Assembly: GCF_024641065.1 (NCBI RefSeq)
Contig: NZ_JAHEDV010000003.1
Span: forward strand, 1 to 64,000
From: Rhodoluna sp.
Lineage (GTDB): Bacteria; Actinomycetota; Actinomycetes; Actinomycetales; Microbacteriaceae
DNA length: 64,000 bases
Direction of reading: 5' to 3'
The notes beneath the pieces are model-generated. The model did no database searches. It saw only the letters and a list, made by a program, of their open reading frames with translations, and had not been told where the DNA came from. The position numbers and the translations under genes are program-made. Positions 8,605 through 16,626 of the stretch are shown here, piece by piece. The stretch's first letter is position 1, and each line of letters starts with the position of its first letter.

Positions 8605-8775
8605 CTACAGCACCCAAGATTCAAGCCGCTCTCGCAAGTTTTGTAATTCACCTGCCAGTTTTTCGAGGCCTTGGGCCAAACTGCTCGAAGCCAACCCGCC
8701 CCAAAGCGTTGGGTTTGGTGTTGCTGCCTGAAGTTGAGTCATGGCCAAAAGCAAACTGTGATCGATTTCATCCAT
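8605..8775 (-). CDS. Small WXG-like protein upstream of the hydrolase
   Basis: An uninterrupted 56-residue frame starting ATG at 8775 and ending 3 nt before the hydrolase start. It reads as helix, NPTLWGGLAS turn, helix (LEKLAGELQNLRERLESW), the helix-WXG-helix plan of WXG100 proteins but about half their usual length. AAACAT ends 6 nt before the ATG, a weak leaderless-type promoter. No type VII secretion gene is in the window. The call rests on length, coupling and the WGG turn; it could also be an uncharacterised small protein unrelated to that family. Confidence 0.5.
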   Translation of the reverse strand: MDEIDHSLLLAMTQLQAATPNPTLWGGLASSSLAQGLEKLAGELQNLRERLESWVL

Positions 8776-8853
8776 GAATTGATGTTTGCGAATGTGGGCA
8801 TGGATAACTGCCGAAACCCCTAATCTGTGCAGAACTTACGGCAATATAGAGGG

Positions 8854-10242
8854 GTGAGTAATCTTTCAATTCAGCCCCTTTCCCCGCTAGATGGCCGTTA
8901 CCGTGCCGCAGTTTCTGACCTTGGTTTTCACCTGTCAGAAGCCGGTCTAAACCGTGCCCGTATTGCCGTCGAAATCGAATGGCTAATTCACCTTGCTAAC
9001 CGCGACCTGCTTGGCACCTCAACCAGCATCAGCGAGCAAGAGGCTGCCGCACTTCGTGCAATTGTCACCAACTTCTCTGATGCCGACGTAGCAACTTTGG
9101 CCGAGACCGAGGCAACCACCAAGCACGACGTCAAGGCGGTTGAGTACTTTATCCGTGGCAAGCTTTCTGAGCTTGGTCGCAACGACCTGCTTGAACTTAC
9201 TCACTTTGCTTGCACCAGTGAAGACATCAACAACCTCAGCTATGCAATCACCGTGCGCGATTCAGTCAAGGATGTTTGGTTGCCGCGTGTAGAGAAACTG
9301 ATTGCAAAATTGCGTGAGCTCTCGGCGCAGTATGCCAACAACGCGATGCTTTCGCACACTCACGGTCAGCCAGCAACACCTTCGACCATGGGCAAAGAAC
9401 TTGCGGTTTTTGTTCACCGACTTGAACGCCAGATTAAGCGCATCGAGGCCAACGAGTACCTTGGCAAGTTCTCTGGTGCCACCGGAACCTTCTCGGCTCA
9501 CGTTGTTGCAGCGCCTTCGGTCAACTGGCCAGCAGAGTCTGAGGCTTTTGTTACCGGCCTGGGTCTTACCTGGAACCCGCTAACCACTCAGATTGAATCG
9601 CACGACTGGCAGGCAGAGCTTTACACCGCGGTCTCGCTATTTAACGGAATTTTGCACAACCTCTGCACCGACATCTGGACCTACATTTCAATGGGTTACT
9701 TCAAGCAGATTCCGGTTCCGGGCGCAACTGGTTCGTCAACCATGCCTCACAAGATCAACCCGATTCGCTTCGAGAACGCAGAGTCAAACCTCGAGCTTTC
9801 TAACGCAATCTTGGGCAGCTTGGCTTCAACCTTGATTACCTCGCGTTTGCAGCGTGACTTGACCGACTCGTCTTCACAGCGAAACATCGGTCTTGGTTTG
9901 GGCCACTCGCTCTTGGCAATCGATAACGTCACTCGAGGTTTGAATGAAATCGATCTTTCGACTGCGGTACTTGATGCTGACCTAAGCGACAACTGGGAGA
10001 TTCTCGGCGAAGCGATTCAGACTGTTATTCGCGCAGAAGTTGCCGCCGGCCGCTCAAGCATCAGCGACCCATATGCTCTTTTGAAAGAGCTGACTCGCGG
10101 TAAGCGCCTAAGCGGCGATGACATGATCGCGTTTGTAAACGAACTTGAGATTGGCCAAGACGCGAAGGACCGTCTGCTGACCCTTCGCCCACACACCTAT
10201 GTTGGTGTTGCGGCTGAACTAGCAGCTCGTATTCAAAAGTAG
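8854..10242 (+). CDS. purB: Adenylosuccinate lyase
   Basis: Purine biosynthesis enzyme that cleaves SAICAR and adenylosuccinate, releasing fumarate; 462 residues from GTG 8854. The fumarase/aspartase-superfamily signature SSTMPHKINPIRFENAE carries the flexible catalytic loop; HGQPATPSTMGKE and TSEDINNLSYA are the other conserved regions. GTG 8854 fits the family N-terminus (SPLDGRY close to the start) and has AGAGG immediately upstream; an upstream GTG at 8827 would add nine residues and has no ribosome-binding site. A strong terminator follows. Confidence 0.95.
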   Translation: MSNLSIQPLSPLDGRYRAAVSDLGFHLSEAGLNRARIAVEIEWLIHLANRDLLGTSTSISEQEAAALRAIVTNFSDADVATLAETEATTKHDVKAVEYFIRGKLSELGRNDLLELTHFACTSEDINNLSYAITVRDSVKDVWLPRVEKLIAKLRELSAQYANNAMLSHTHGQPATPSTMGKELAVFVHRLERQIKRIEANEYLGKFSGATGTFSAHVVAAPSVNWPAESEAFVTGLGLTWNPLTTQIESHDWQAELYTAVSLFNGILHNLCTDIWTYISMGYFKQIPVPGATGSSTMPHKINPIRFENAESNLELSNAILGSLASTLITSRLQRDLTDSSSQRNIGLGLGHSLLAIDNVTRGLNEIDLSTAVLDADLSDNWEILGEAIQTVIRAEVAAGRSSISDPYALLKELTRGKRLSGDDMIAFVNELEIGQDAKDRLLTLRPHTYVGVAAELAARIQK

Positions 10243-10262
10243 TTGCACCCATTCGGGTAATC

Positions 10263-10292
10263 AAAAAGGGCAGCCGATTGGCTGCCCTTTTT
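10263..10292. terminator. Rho-independent terminator after purB (bidirectional)
   Basis: A perfect 13-bp stem AAAAAGGGCAGCC / GGCTGCCCTTTTT with a GATT loop, 20 nt after the purB stop. It is symmetric and can also stop the minus-strand operon ending at 10329. Confidence 0.93.
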
Positions 10293-10328
10293 GTAATTCG
10301 CTCGACTTATTGCAGAGAGATCTAAAAA

Positions 10329-10562
10329 TTACTTGAGTCTTGGCTCGTTTGGGTCGCCCGGGTTTTCTTTAACCGAAAGAGCCAAAGTTGCGATGGTTAC
10401 CAACGAAACAATGAACGTGATTCCGGCCCAAATCAGCGTGCTCTCAATGTTTCGAACACCGCCCCAGACCAAAACGCCGACAAATGCTGCGGCAACGAAT
10501 GCGAGGGTCAAATAAGTGCGCAAGCTTCGCGCTTCAACGATTTTCTTTGGGGTTTTTGCCAT
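10329..10562 (-). CDS. Small two-TM membrane protein, unknown function
   Basis: A 77-residue protein with a basic N-terminus (MAKTPKKIVEAR), two hydrophobic segments (about 17-35 and 42-63) and a charged proline-rich C-terminus. I do not recognise the family. It lies 9 nt after the neighbouring membrane protein gene and may be co-transcribed with dnaB. A TAGGCT hexamer overlapping the upstream stop codon ends exactly 6 nt before its ATG, so it may also have its own leaderless transcript. Confidence 0.6.
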   Translation of the reverse strand: MAKTPKKIVEARSLRTYLTLAFVAAAFVGVLVWGGVRNIESTLIWAGITFIVSLVTIATLALSVKENPGDPNEPRLK

Positions 10563-10571
10563 GGGTTAAGC

Positions 10572-11093
10572 CTACGCCTTCGGAGTTGCGGCTGAGATCC
10601 CCAAGTGAACTGCGCTGAAGATCAAAAAGGTGTTGAAAAAGCCCAGGATAGAAACTTCGTCGATTTGACCTGAACCAAACATCAGAACTAATGAAAGTGC
10701 GGCAGCAAGAATTACAGCAATTAGATTCTCTCTGCGTTCGGCTTTATTGCTTCGTTCAATGATCAGCAGGGCAACACTCTGGCAGACCACGAGAGTTGCA
10801 AATAGATGAGCAGCAAGTTCAAAGGCCTGATATTTGGCATCGAGATTCTGAATAGCAATCAAAACCACTAGTGCTAGGCCAGCAGCAATAACCAGCAACC
10901 ACCAAGATTGCTTCTTGTTGTTGGAGGTGAAAAAAGCCACGATGTTAGCTGCCAACCAACCAAAGCCCACGATGATTAGTGAAATCAGGCCGATCCAATC
11001 GGTTCCAGTAATCTCACGGTTCGGTTGGTTGAAGGTGATGAAGATGGCGCCGGCCAAGGCCGAAGCAGACTGTATGGCCCTAACGATTCGCAT
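10572..11093 (-). CDS. Multi-pass membrane protein, unknown function
   Basis: A 173-residue hydrophobic protein with about five or six membrane segments and short loops (FTSNNKKQS, ERSNKAERREN). No motif identifies a family. The ATG is 4 nt after the dnaB stop, so it is likely translated from the dnaB transcript; I see no functional link to the helicase. It is followed closely by another small membrane protein. Confidence 0.65.
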   Translation of the reverse strand: MRIVRAIQSASALAGAIFITFNQPNREITGTDWIGLISLIIVGFGWLAANIVAFFTSNNKKQSWWLLVIAAGLALVVLIAIQNLDAKYQAFELAAHLFATLVVCQSVALLIIERSNKAERRENLIAVILAAALSLVLMFGSGQIDEVSILGFFNTFLIFSAVHLGISAATPKA

Positions 11094-11097
11094 AAAC

Positions 11098-12453
11098 CTA
11101 GTTTTTCATATCCATGAAGCGTGAATACTGACCCTGGAAGGCAACCACGATGGTGCCGGTAGGACCGTTTCTTTGCTTGGCAAGAATGAGGTCAGCCTCA
11201 CCTGCGCGCGGATGTTCACGCTCGCCAATAGCTTCACGGTGAAGCAAAATAACCACGTCGGCATCTTGCTCAAGTGAGCCAGACTCACGCAATTGTGAGA
11301 TTTCTGGCTTTTTGTCTTTGGTTTGCTCTGAATTTCGGTTTAGCTGTGAAATCGCAATTACTGGCACATTCAGTTCTTTTGCCAAAAGCTTTAGCGCGCG
11401 TGAGAACTCAGAAACCTCTTGCTGACGTGACTCAACCTTTTTTCCCGAGGTCATCAGCTGGATGTAGTCGATGACAATCATCTTCAATGGCACTCGCTGA
11501 GTTAAACGGCGACATTTTGCGCGAATTTCGACCAGTGTCATGTTTGGGCTGTCATCGATGTACAAAGGAGCATCGTTGATCTGGCCGCGAACGGCAGCAA
11601 GGCGAGTCCAGTCGCTGTCGGCAATTGAGCCTTTTCGCATGTTCTGAAGCGGAATTTGTGATTCAGCCGAGAGCATGCGCATTGCGATTTCGGCTCGGCC
11701 CATTTCGAGCGAGAAAAAGACCGTCGCTCGGTTGTGGCGAACTGCTGCATTGCGGGCAAAGTCGAGAGCCAGGGTTGATTTACCAACTGCAGGGCGGGCA
11801 GCCAGAATAATTAGCTGACCTCCGTGAAGACCGTGGGTCATTTCATCAAGTTCGGCAAAACCGGTAGGCACACCAACCATGTCGCCACCACGGCTTTGAG
11901 CTTGCTCAATTTCATGGATGGCAGCTTCGATCGAGGTGTTCAGGTCAACGATGTCTTCTTTGGTGGCACCACGGGTTACTGCATAAACATCTGACTGGGC
12001 CTGGTTTACGAGGTCGATTACTTCACCCTCGTTGGCATAACCCGATTGTGCGATTTTGGTACCAACTTCTACCAGTCGGCGAAGAGTCGCCTTCTCGGCA
12101 ACAATCTGTGCATAGAAACCAGCGTTCGCAGCGGTTGGAACGATTGAAGTAAGGGTGTGTAGATAGTCGGCGCCGCCAGCTTTGACCAGGTTGCCTGATT
12201 TTGTGAGTTCGTCAGTGACTGTAATTACGTCGGTTGGCTCGCCCTTGGCAAACAAAGCCAAAATTGCCGAGAAGATTACCTCGTGCTTTGGGGCATAGAA
12301 GTCTTGGCCGTTGACAACTTCTTGAACCTCGGCAACAGCTTCGCCTGAAAGCAGCATGCCGCCCAGTGCACTCTGTTCTGCCAACATGTCGTTTGGCAAC
12401 ATGCGCTCATTGCCACGACTCGGATCAACCGGTGGCGGTGACAAAAGTGTCAT
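11098..12453 (-). CDS. dnaB: Replicative DNA helicase
   Basis: Hexameric 5'-3' helicase that unwinds DNA at the replication fork, 451 residues, normal length and with no intein. An N-terminal DnaG-interacting domain (about 20-120, LAEQSALGGMLLS) precedes a RecA-like ATPase with Walker A ARPAVGKST and Walker B VIDYIQLM. AGGAG lies 8 nt before the ATG. The promoter region (12454-12836) contains a dense cluster of DnaA boxes, suggesting DnaA may influence its expression. Two membrane-protein genes follow closely. Confidence 0.95.
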   Translation of the reverse strand: MTLLSPPPVDPSRGNERMLPNDMLAEQSALGGMLLSGEAVAEVQEVVNGQDFYAPKHEVIFSAILALFAKGEPTDVITVTDELTKSGNLVKAGGADYLHTLTSIVPTAANAGFYAQIVAEKATLRRLVEVGTKIAQSGYANEGEVIDLVNQAQSDVYAVTRGATKEDIVDLNTSIEAAIHEIEQAQSRGGDMVGVPTGFAELDEMTHGLHGGQLIILAARPAVGKSTLALDFARNAAVRHNRATVFFSLEMGRAEIAMRMLSAESQIPLQNMRKGSIADSDWTRLAAVRGQINDAPLYIDDSPNMTLVEIRAKCRRLTQRVPLKMIVIDYIQLMTSGKKVESRQQEVSEFSRALKLLAKELNVPVIAISQLNRNSEQTKDKKPEISQLRESGSLEQDADVVILLHREAIGEREHPRAGEADLILAKQRNGPTGTIVVAFQGQYSRFMDMKN

Positions 12454-12836
12454 TAAATACTCCTAATTGCTGGCCTTTTTCAGACCTATACCTGTCTAGC
12501 ATCGCCTACCGACAGCGAATCTAAAAACTGGGTTGTGAACAGTTTTGTGGATAACTACCTCGCCACGCCCTAATAACTTTGGGCAAAGTGTTGATAACCC
12601 TGTGCATAATATGTGGAAATACCCTCGAAACCAAATGAAACAAAGGGATTCTTGCGTGTGGATAACTATTCTGGTTAAACCCTAAACCATAACCTTAGGG
12701 TTGGGGATAACCGCAGGTAAACCTGCTAGACACGCCAGTGTTGGAGAGTTATCCACCGTTTATCCACAGGCTGTGGCGTGTTTTATGGCGTGTCGCGAAC
12801 ATTCTATTTTGACCACAAACCCAAAGGGGCAGGAAC
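12454..12836. other. Gene-free region with DnaA-box cluster between rplI and dnaB
   Basis: No reading frame of note. Four exact matches to TTATNCACA (either strand) lie at 12546-12554, 12601-12609, 12657-12665 and 12760-12768. One-mismatch sites lie at 12589-12597, 12702-12710 and 12749-12757. An 8-bp inverted repeat AACCCTAA/TTAGGGTT (12678-12702) sits inside. The dnaB promoter must be here. Possible roles are DnaA titration, dnaB control or a secondary initiation element; none is proven by sequence. Confidence 0.7.
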
Positions 12837-12868
12837 AAAAAAAGGGCCGCCCGAAGGCGACCCTCTTT
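12837..12868 (-). terminator. Terminator of the rpsF-ssb-rpsR-rplI operon
   Basis: A GC-rich stem (GGGTCGCC with GGGCGGCCC-type pairing, one or two mismatches, TTCG loop on the minus strand) is followed by a run of seven T on the minus strand, 12 nt after the rplI stop. Confidence 0.85.
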
Positions 12869-12880
12869 GATAGCTAGAAG

Positions 12881-13333
12881 TTACTTCTTGCCAACAACCT
12901 GAAGGGTGATGGTAGCTACCACGTCGCCGTGTAGACGAACGGTAGCTAGGTGCTCACCTGCGTTGCGGATCGGAGCAACGAATGCAACCTTGCGCTTGTC
13001 TAGTTCACCTAGGCCGGCAGCTGAAACAGCAGCTACGACATCAGAAACCTTGACAGAACCGAATAGACGGCCACCAACGCCAGCCTTGACAACCAGGCGA
13101 ACAGCCTTGGCCTCAAGAGCAGCCTTTAGTGACTGTGCTTCTTCAACAGTTGCAATTGCGCGTGCGTCGCGAGCAGCCTTGATTGACTCAACCTGCTTCT
13201 CGCCACCCTTGGTCCATAGAACTGCGAAACCGCGTGGAAGAAGGTAGTTACGGGCGTAGCCGTTCTTAACCTCTACAACGTCGCCTGCAGAACCTAGACC
13301 TGAGACCTCATTGGTCAGAATTAGCTTTGACAT
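12881..13333 (-). CDS. rplI: 50S ribosomal protein L9
   Basis: Large-subunit protein L9, 150 residues, normal length. The N-terminal domain carries the family signature ([20 protein letters not shown]), followed by the long connecting helix and the C-terminal 23S rRNA-binding domain. It is the last gene of rpsF-ssb-rpsR-rplI, 11 nt after rpsR, with a ribosome-binding site AAGGAG before the ATG and a terminator after the stop. Confidence 0.97.
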   Translation of the reverse strand: MSKLILTNEVSGLGSAGDVVEVKNGYARNYLLPRGFAVLWTKGGEKQVESIKAARDARAIATVEEAQSLKAALEAKAVRLVVKAGVGGRLFGSVKVSDVVAAVSAAGLGELDKRKVAFVAPIRNAGEHLATVRLHGDVVATITLQVVGKK

Positions 13334-13344
13334 TTGATTTCTCC

Positions 13345-13608
13345 TTAGCGGCCAGCACCGGCGTAAGGCATAAGAGCCATTTCGCGAGCGTTCTTTACGG
13401 CACGGGCAATTAGGCGCTGTTCCTGAACAGAAACACCGGTGATACGACGAGCGCGGATCTTGCCGCGGTCTGATACGAACTTACGTAGGGTTGCAACATC
13501 CTTGTAGTCAATAACGCCAACCTTGATTGCCTTTGCAGGTACATCTTTAAGGTTCTTTGAGTTGCGCTTTGGCTTCTTACTGTTGCGAGGATCGCTCTTT
13601 GCAGCCAT
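13345..13608 (-). CDS. rpsR: 30S ribosomal protein S18
   Basis: Small-subunit protein S18, 87 residues. The core [18 protein letters not shown] and [22 protein letters not shown] are typical. It has no cysteines, so it is not the zinc-ribbon form found in some actinobacteria. A basic lysine-rich N-terminus precedes the core. It pairs with S6 in the ribosome, and both genes are in the same operon with ssb between them. Confidence 0.97.
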   Translation of the reverse strand: MAAKSDPRNSKKPKRNSKNLKDVPAKAIKVGVIDYKDVATLRKFVSDRGKIRARRITGVSVQEQRLIARAVKNAREMALMPYAGAGR

Positions 13609-13638
13609 GATTTCTCCTAAATTTTTCTCTAAAGTCTT

Positions 13639-14142
13639 TTAGAACGGGGTGTCGTCGCCAGTTGAGGCGGTGCCTGGGTTTGCCCATGCGTCATCAGCAG
13701 GCTTTGAAGCCTTTGATGCGGCAGGTGCGTCACCCCATGGGTCACCGGCTACAGCTGCTGGAGCGCCACCTTCGCGAGCACGACGAGTGACCGATGCAGT
13801 TGCGTTACGCAATGACGGGCCGACCTCTTCGATCTCAAGTTCAAGTGATGCGCGTGCCTCGCCGTTTGCTGCCTGGTAGGCAGAAGCTGGCTTTAGGCGA
13901 CCGGTAACAACAACACGGGTTCCCTTGGTGAGTGACTGAGCGATGTTCTCAGCTACCTCGCGCCAAGCGGTGCAGCGAACCCAAACGGTTTCGCCGTCAT
14001 CCCATGTGCTGGTCTGGCGGTTGTAAGTGCGTGGAGTTGAACCCACGTTTAGTGAAACAACTGCGATTCCACCCTGTGTGTAGCGAAGTTCAGGGTCGTT
14101 ACCTAGATTTCCAACGATTGTGACGTTGACTTCCCCAGCCAT
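13639..14142 (-). CDS. ssb: Single-stranded DNA-binding protein
   Basis: Binds single-stranded DNA at forks and repair sites, 167 residues. An N-terminal OB fold (about 1-110, VTIVGNLGNDPELRYTQGG) is followed by an Ala/Pro-rich flexible linker and the acidic tail ending DDTPF, which recruits partner proteins. It lies 6 nt after rpsF and 30 nt before rpsR, the usual operon order in bacteria. Confidence 0.97.
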   Translation of the reverse strand: MAGEVNVTIVGNLGNDPELRYTQGGIAVVSLNVGSTPRTYNRQTSTWDDGETVWVRCTAWREVAENIAQSLTKGTRVVVTGRLKPASAYQAANGEARASLELEIEEVGPSLRNATASVTRRAREGGAPAAVAGDPWGDAPAASKASKPADDAWANPGTASTGDDTPF

Positions 14143-14148
14143 GAGACT

Positions 14149-14550
14149 TTACTCAGCCTTCTTGGTTGCGGTCTTTGCTGCAGGAGCCTTCTTAGCAGGC
14201 TTCTCAGCGGCAGCTTCTTCAGCAGAAACTTCAGGAACCTCTACAGGCTTGATGTTTACAACTGCCTCGTCTGCGCGTAGCACCTTGGTGCGAAGCACAG
14301 CTTCAGAAAGCTTTAGCTGACGGTCAAGCTCAACAACAGCGGCTGAAGTAGCAGTCATGTTAACAACTGCGTAAATGCCTTCTGAGTGCTTTGCGATTTC
14401 GTAAGCCAAACGGCGACGGCCCCAGATGTCAACGTTGTCTACAGTGCCTGAAGCATTGCGGATTACGTTGAGGAACTTGTCTAGGGATGGAGCAACGGTG
14501 CGTTCTTCGATCGTAGGGTCGAGGATCACCATGAGCTCATACTTATGCAT
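14149..14550 (-). CDS. rpsF: 30S ribosomal protein S6
   Basis: Small-subunit protein S6, 133 residues. The core ([12 protein letters not shown], then [12 protein letters not shown]) is about 95 residues; a C-terminal Ala/Lys/Glu-rich extension of about 35 residues ([14 protein letters not shown]) is longer than the E. coli tail and of unknown role. First gene of its operon, with a very strong ribosome-binding site (AGGAGGTGGG) upstream. Confidence 0.97.
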   Translation of the reverse strand: MHKYELMVILDPTIEERTVAPSLDKFLNVIRNASGTVDNVDIWGRRRLAYEIAKHSEGIYAVVNMTATSAAVVELDRQLKLSEAVLRTKVLRADEAVVNIKPVEVPEVSAEEAAAEKPAKKAPAAKTATKKAE

Positions 14551-14597
14551 AACTAACCCACCTCCTTTGGACTAGAGCGGCCACGGACTTTCCGTGA
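14551..14597 (-). promoter_or_regulatory. rpsF leader with hairpin
   Basis: The 5' leader on the minus strand carries a CACGGA-AAG-TCCGTG hairpin (14596-14582), GGCCGC, then the AGGAGGTG ribosome-binding site. S6:S18 complexes autoregulate this operon in many bacteria through a leader hairpin with a CCG; the resemblance here is loose, so the regulatory call is tentative. Confidence 0.35.
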
Positions 14598-14662
14598 CAG
14601 GAGGGTCTTGCATAGACGTTGTCGAAAACATGGGACATGGCCCAATAGACAACCTCTCTAGC

Positions 14663-16081
14663 CTAGCGGCTTTGCCACCACTCAAGCAAGCGTTTTTCGG
14701 CTTCTTCTGGCTCAAGCGGCCCATTATCCAAGCGCAGTTCCATCATGAATTTATATGCTTCGCCGACATCCTTGGATGGTTTCAAACCCAGGATGCGCAT
14801 GATGTCTTCGCCAGACAGGTCAGGTCGAAGGGCATTCAGCTCTTCTTCTTCTTGAATTTTGGCAATTCGCTGTTCGAGATCGTCATAGGCGTGGGCCAGG
14901 CGATCGGCCTTGCGTTTGTTGCGAGTGGTGACGTCGGCTCGGGTTAGGGCGTGCAGGCGCAAAAGTTGGTCACCCGCATCGCGAACATAACGACGAATTG
15001 CCGAATCACTCCAGGCTTGGTCGCTGTAACCAAAAAATCTAAGGTGTAGTTCGATCAGCCTTGATACGGCCTTGATGCTGTCGTTGTCGAAACGCAACGC
15101 CTTCATGCGACGGGTTGCAATCTTGGCACCAACCATGTCGTGGTGATAAAACGACACAGCGCCGCCCGGCTCGAGGCGTCTGGTTGCCGGCTTGCCGCAG
15201 TCGTGCATCAGTGCAGCAAATCGCAAGATGAAATCAGCCTCGAGGTTGTAATCCTTTTCATAGTCGATTGCTTGCTCGACCACGGTGAGCGTGTGCTCAT
15301 AAACATCTTTGTGGTGGTGATGCTCATCAGTTTCAAGCTTTAGCGCTGGCAGTTCAGGCAGAACCAGGGCAGCCAAACCACTGTCAACCAAAGCCGTCAG
15401 GCCGGCGCGAGGGTTGGCACCCAAAATCAACTTGGTCAGTTCAACCTGCACTCGTTCAGCCGAAATAATTTCAATGCGGTCAGCCATCGCCTGCATGGCT
15501 TCGAAAGTTGCCGGTTCAATCTCAAAGCCCAACTGGGATGCAAACCTCGCGCCGCGCATCATGCGCAGTGGGTCGTCGCTGAATGAGTCTTCGGGCTTAC
15601 CCGGGGTGCGAAGAATGCCGTCGAGCAGATCTTGCAAACCTTTGAACGGGTCAACGAAAACCTTGTCAGGAAGACGAAGTGCCATCGAGTTCACCGTGAA
15701 GTCTCGTCTAAACAGATCGTCTTCGAGGCTCTTGCCAAAGGCTACCTCTGGTTTGCGTGAGTCGTGGTCATACTTATCGGCTCGATAAGTGGTGATTTCG
15801 ATGGTTTCATCGCCCATGCGTGCGCCGATGGTGCCGAAGGCACGACCGATATCCCAGTGGGCGTCGACGTGAGGCTTGAGAATCGCGAGGGTTTCATCCG
15901 GGGTAGCCGAAGTGGTGAAATCTAGGTCTGGTGATTTGCGACCGAGGAAGGCATCGCGAACTGGGCCACCGACCAGCGAAATCTCATGGCCGGCTTCAGT
16001 AAAAATGCGACCGAGTGTGACAAATAGCGGACTATCGGTTGTCCGTTCAAGATTTGCCAAAGCTTCTGCCACAGTGCGCAT
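14663..16081 (-). CDS. cca: CCA tRNA nucleotidyltransferase
   Basis: Adds or repairs the 3' CCA of tRNAs, 472 residues. The N-terminal class II nucleotidyltransferase motif is VGGPVRDAFLGRKSPDLDF, with the two catalytic aspartates DLD. A head/neck region follows, then an HD domain with LMHDCGKPATR, as in many actinobacterial enzymes. The tRNA-Ala gene in this window lacks an encoded CCA, so the enzyme is needed for it. Divergent from the NUDIX gene with 65 bp between. Confidence 0.94.
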   Translation of the reverse strand: MRTVAEALANLERTTDSPLFVTLGRIFTEAGHEISLVGGPVRDAFLGRKSPDLDFTTSATPDETLAILKPHVDAHWDIGRAFGTIGARMGDETIEITTYRADKYDHDSRKPEVAFGKSLEDDLFRRDFTVNSMALRLPDKVFVDPFKGLQDLLDGILRTPGKPEDSFSDDPLRMMRGARFASQLGFEIEPATFEAMQAMADRIEIISAERVQVELTKLILGANPRAGLTALVDSGLAALVLPELPALKLETDEHHHHKDVYEHTLTVVEQAIDYEKDYNLEADFILRFAALMHDCGKPATRRLEPGGAVSFYHHDMVGAKIATRRMKALRFDNDSIKAVSRLIELHLRFFGYSDQAWSDSAIRRYVRDAGDQLLRLHALTRADVTTRNKRKADRLAHAYDDLEQRIAKIQEEEELNALRPDLSGEDIMRILGLKPSKDVGEAYKFMMELRLDNGPLEPEEAEKRLLEWWQSR

Positions 16082-16146
16082 GCCTTCAATCGTGCCACAG
16101 GGTTTTCTAACTCCCTGCCTTGAGCGCGAAGGTTTAGGCTTGCTTT

Positions 16147-16626
16147 ATGAATGCAACCAGCGCCGCCGCCAACCGTGGTCGACGCTTGACGCGCGTCAAC
16201 GAGACATCTGCCGGAGGGTTCGTTCTTTCGGCCGACGGCTCTGAGTGTGTTGCATTGATTGGCCGAACCAGCCGCGGCGGCCGTATTGATTGGTGTGTTC
16301 CAAAGGGGCATCCCGAGGGTGACGAGAGTCTCGAACAAGCGGCTATCCGTGAAATTGCCGAAGAAACCGGCCTTGAAGTTGAGATTATCGAGCCACTCGG
16401 CGAAATAACTTATGAGTTTTCAGCCGGAAGCAAGCTGATCACCAAGACCGTTCACCACTTTCTAATGCGCCAAATTGGTGGTTTCTTGACCGTTGAGAAT
16501 GACCCTCAGCACGAGGCCGTGGATGTTCAGTGGTTCGAGGTCGAGGGTTTACAAAAATCCCTCGCTCACGATAACGAGCGTCGAATTGCCCGCGGTGTTC
16601 AAGAGTGGATTGCGAGACACAAGTAG
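16147..16626 (+). CDS. NUDIX hydrolase
   Basis: 159 residues. The Nudix box is intact: GHPEGDESLEQAAIREIAEE followed by TG. The N-terminus (TSAGGFVLSADGSECVALIGR) and the position before a DUF6049-like gene and murJ match the conserved actinobacterial arrangement near the cell-wall genes. The substrate cannot be read from the sequence. TAGGCT ends 6 nt before the ATG and no ribosome-binding site is visible, so the transcript is probably leaderless. The stop overlaps the next start (TAGTG). Confidence 0.88.
   Translation: MNATSAAANRGRRLTRVNETSAGGFVLSADGSECVALIGRTSRGGRIDWCVPKGHPEGDESLEQAAIREIAEETGLEVEIIEPLGEITYEFSAGSKLITKTVHHFLMRQIGGFLTVENDPQHEAVDVQWFEVEGLQKSLAHDNERRIARGVQEWIARHK

Noticed and set aside
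12678-12702. Telomere-like CCCTAA/TTAGGG units suggesting a linear-chromosome end
   Set aside because: Only one unit per arm, inside a conserved gene order; no other sign of a terminus.
14551-14662. Firm call of the S6:S18 leader RNA motif
   Set aside because: Only a simple hairpin and a GGCCGC are visible; the conserved bulge could not be confirmed by eye, so it is kept as a low-confidence feature.
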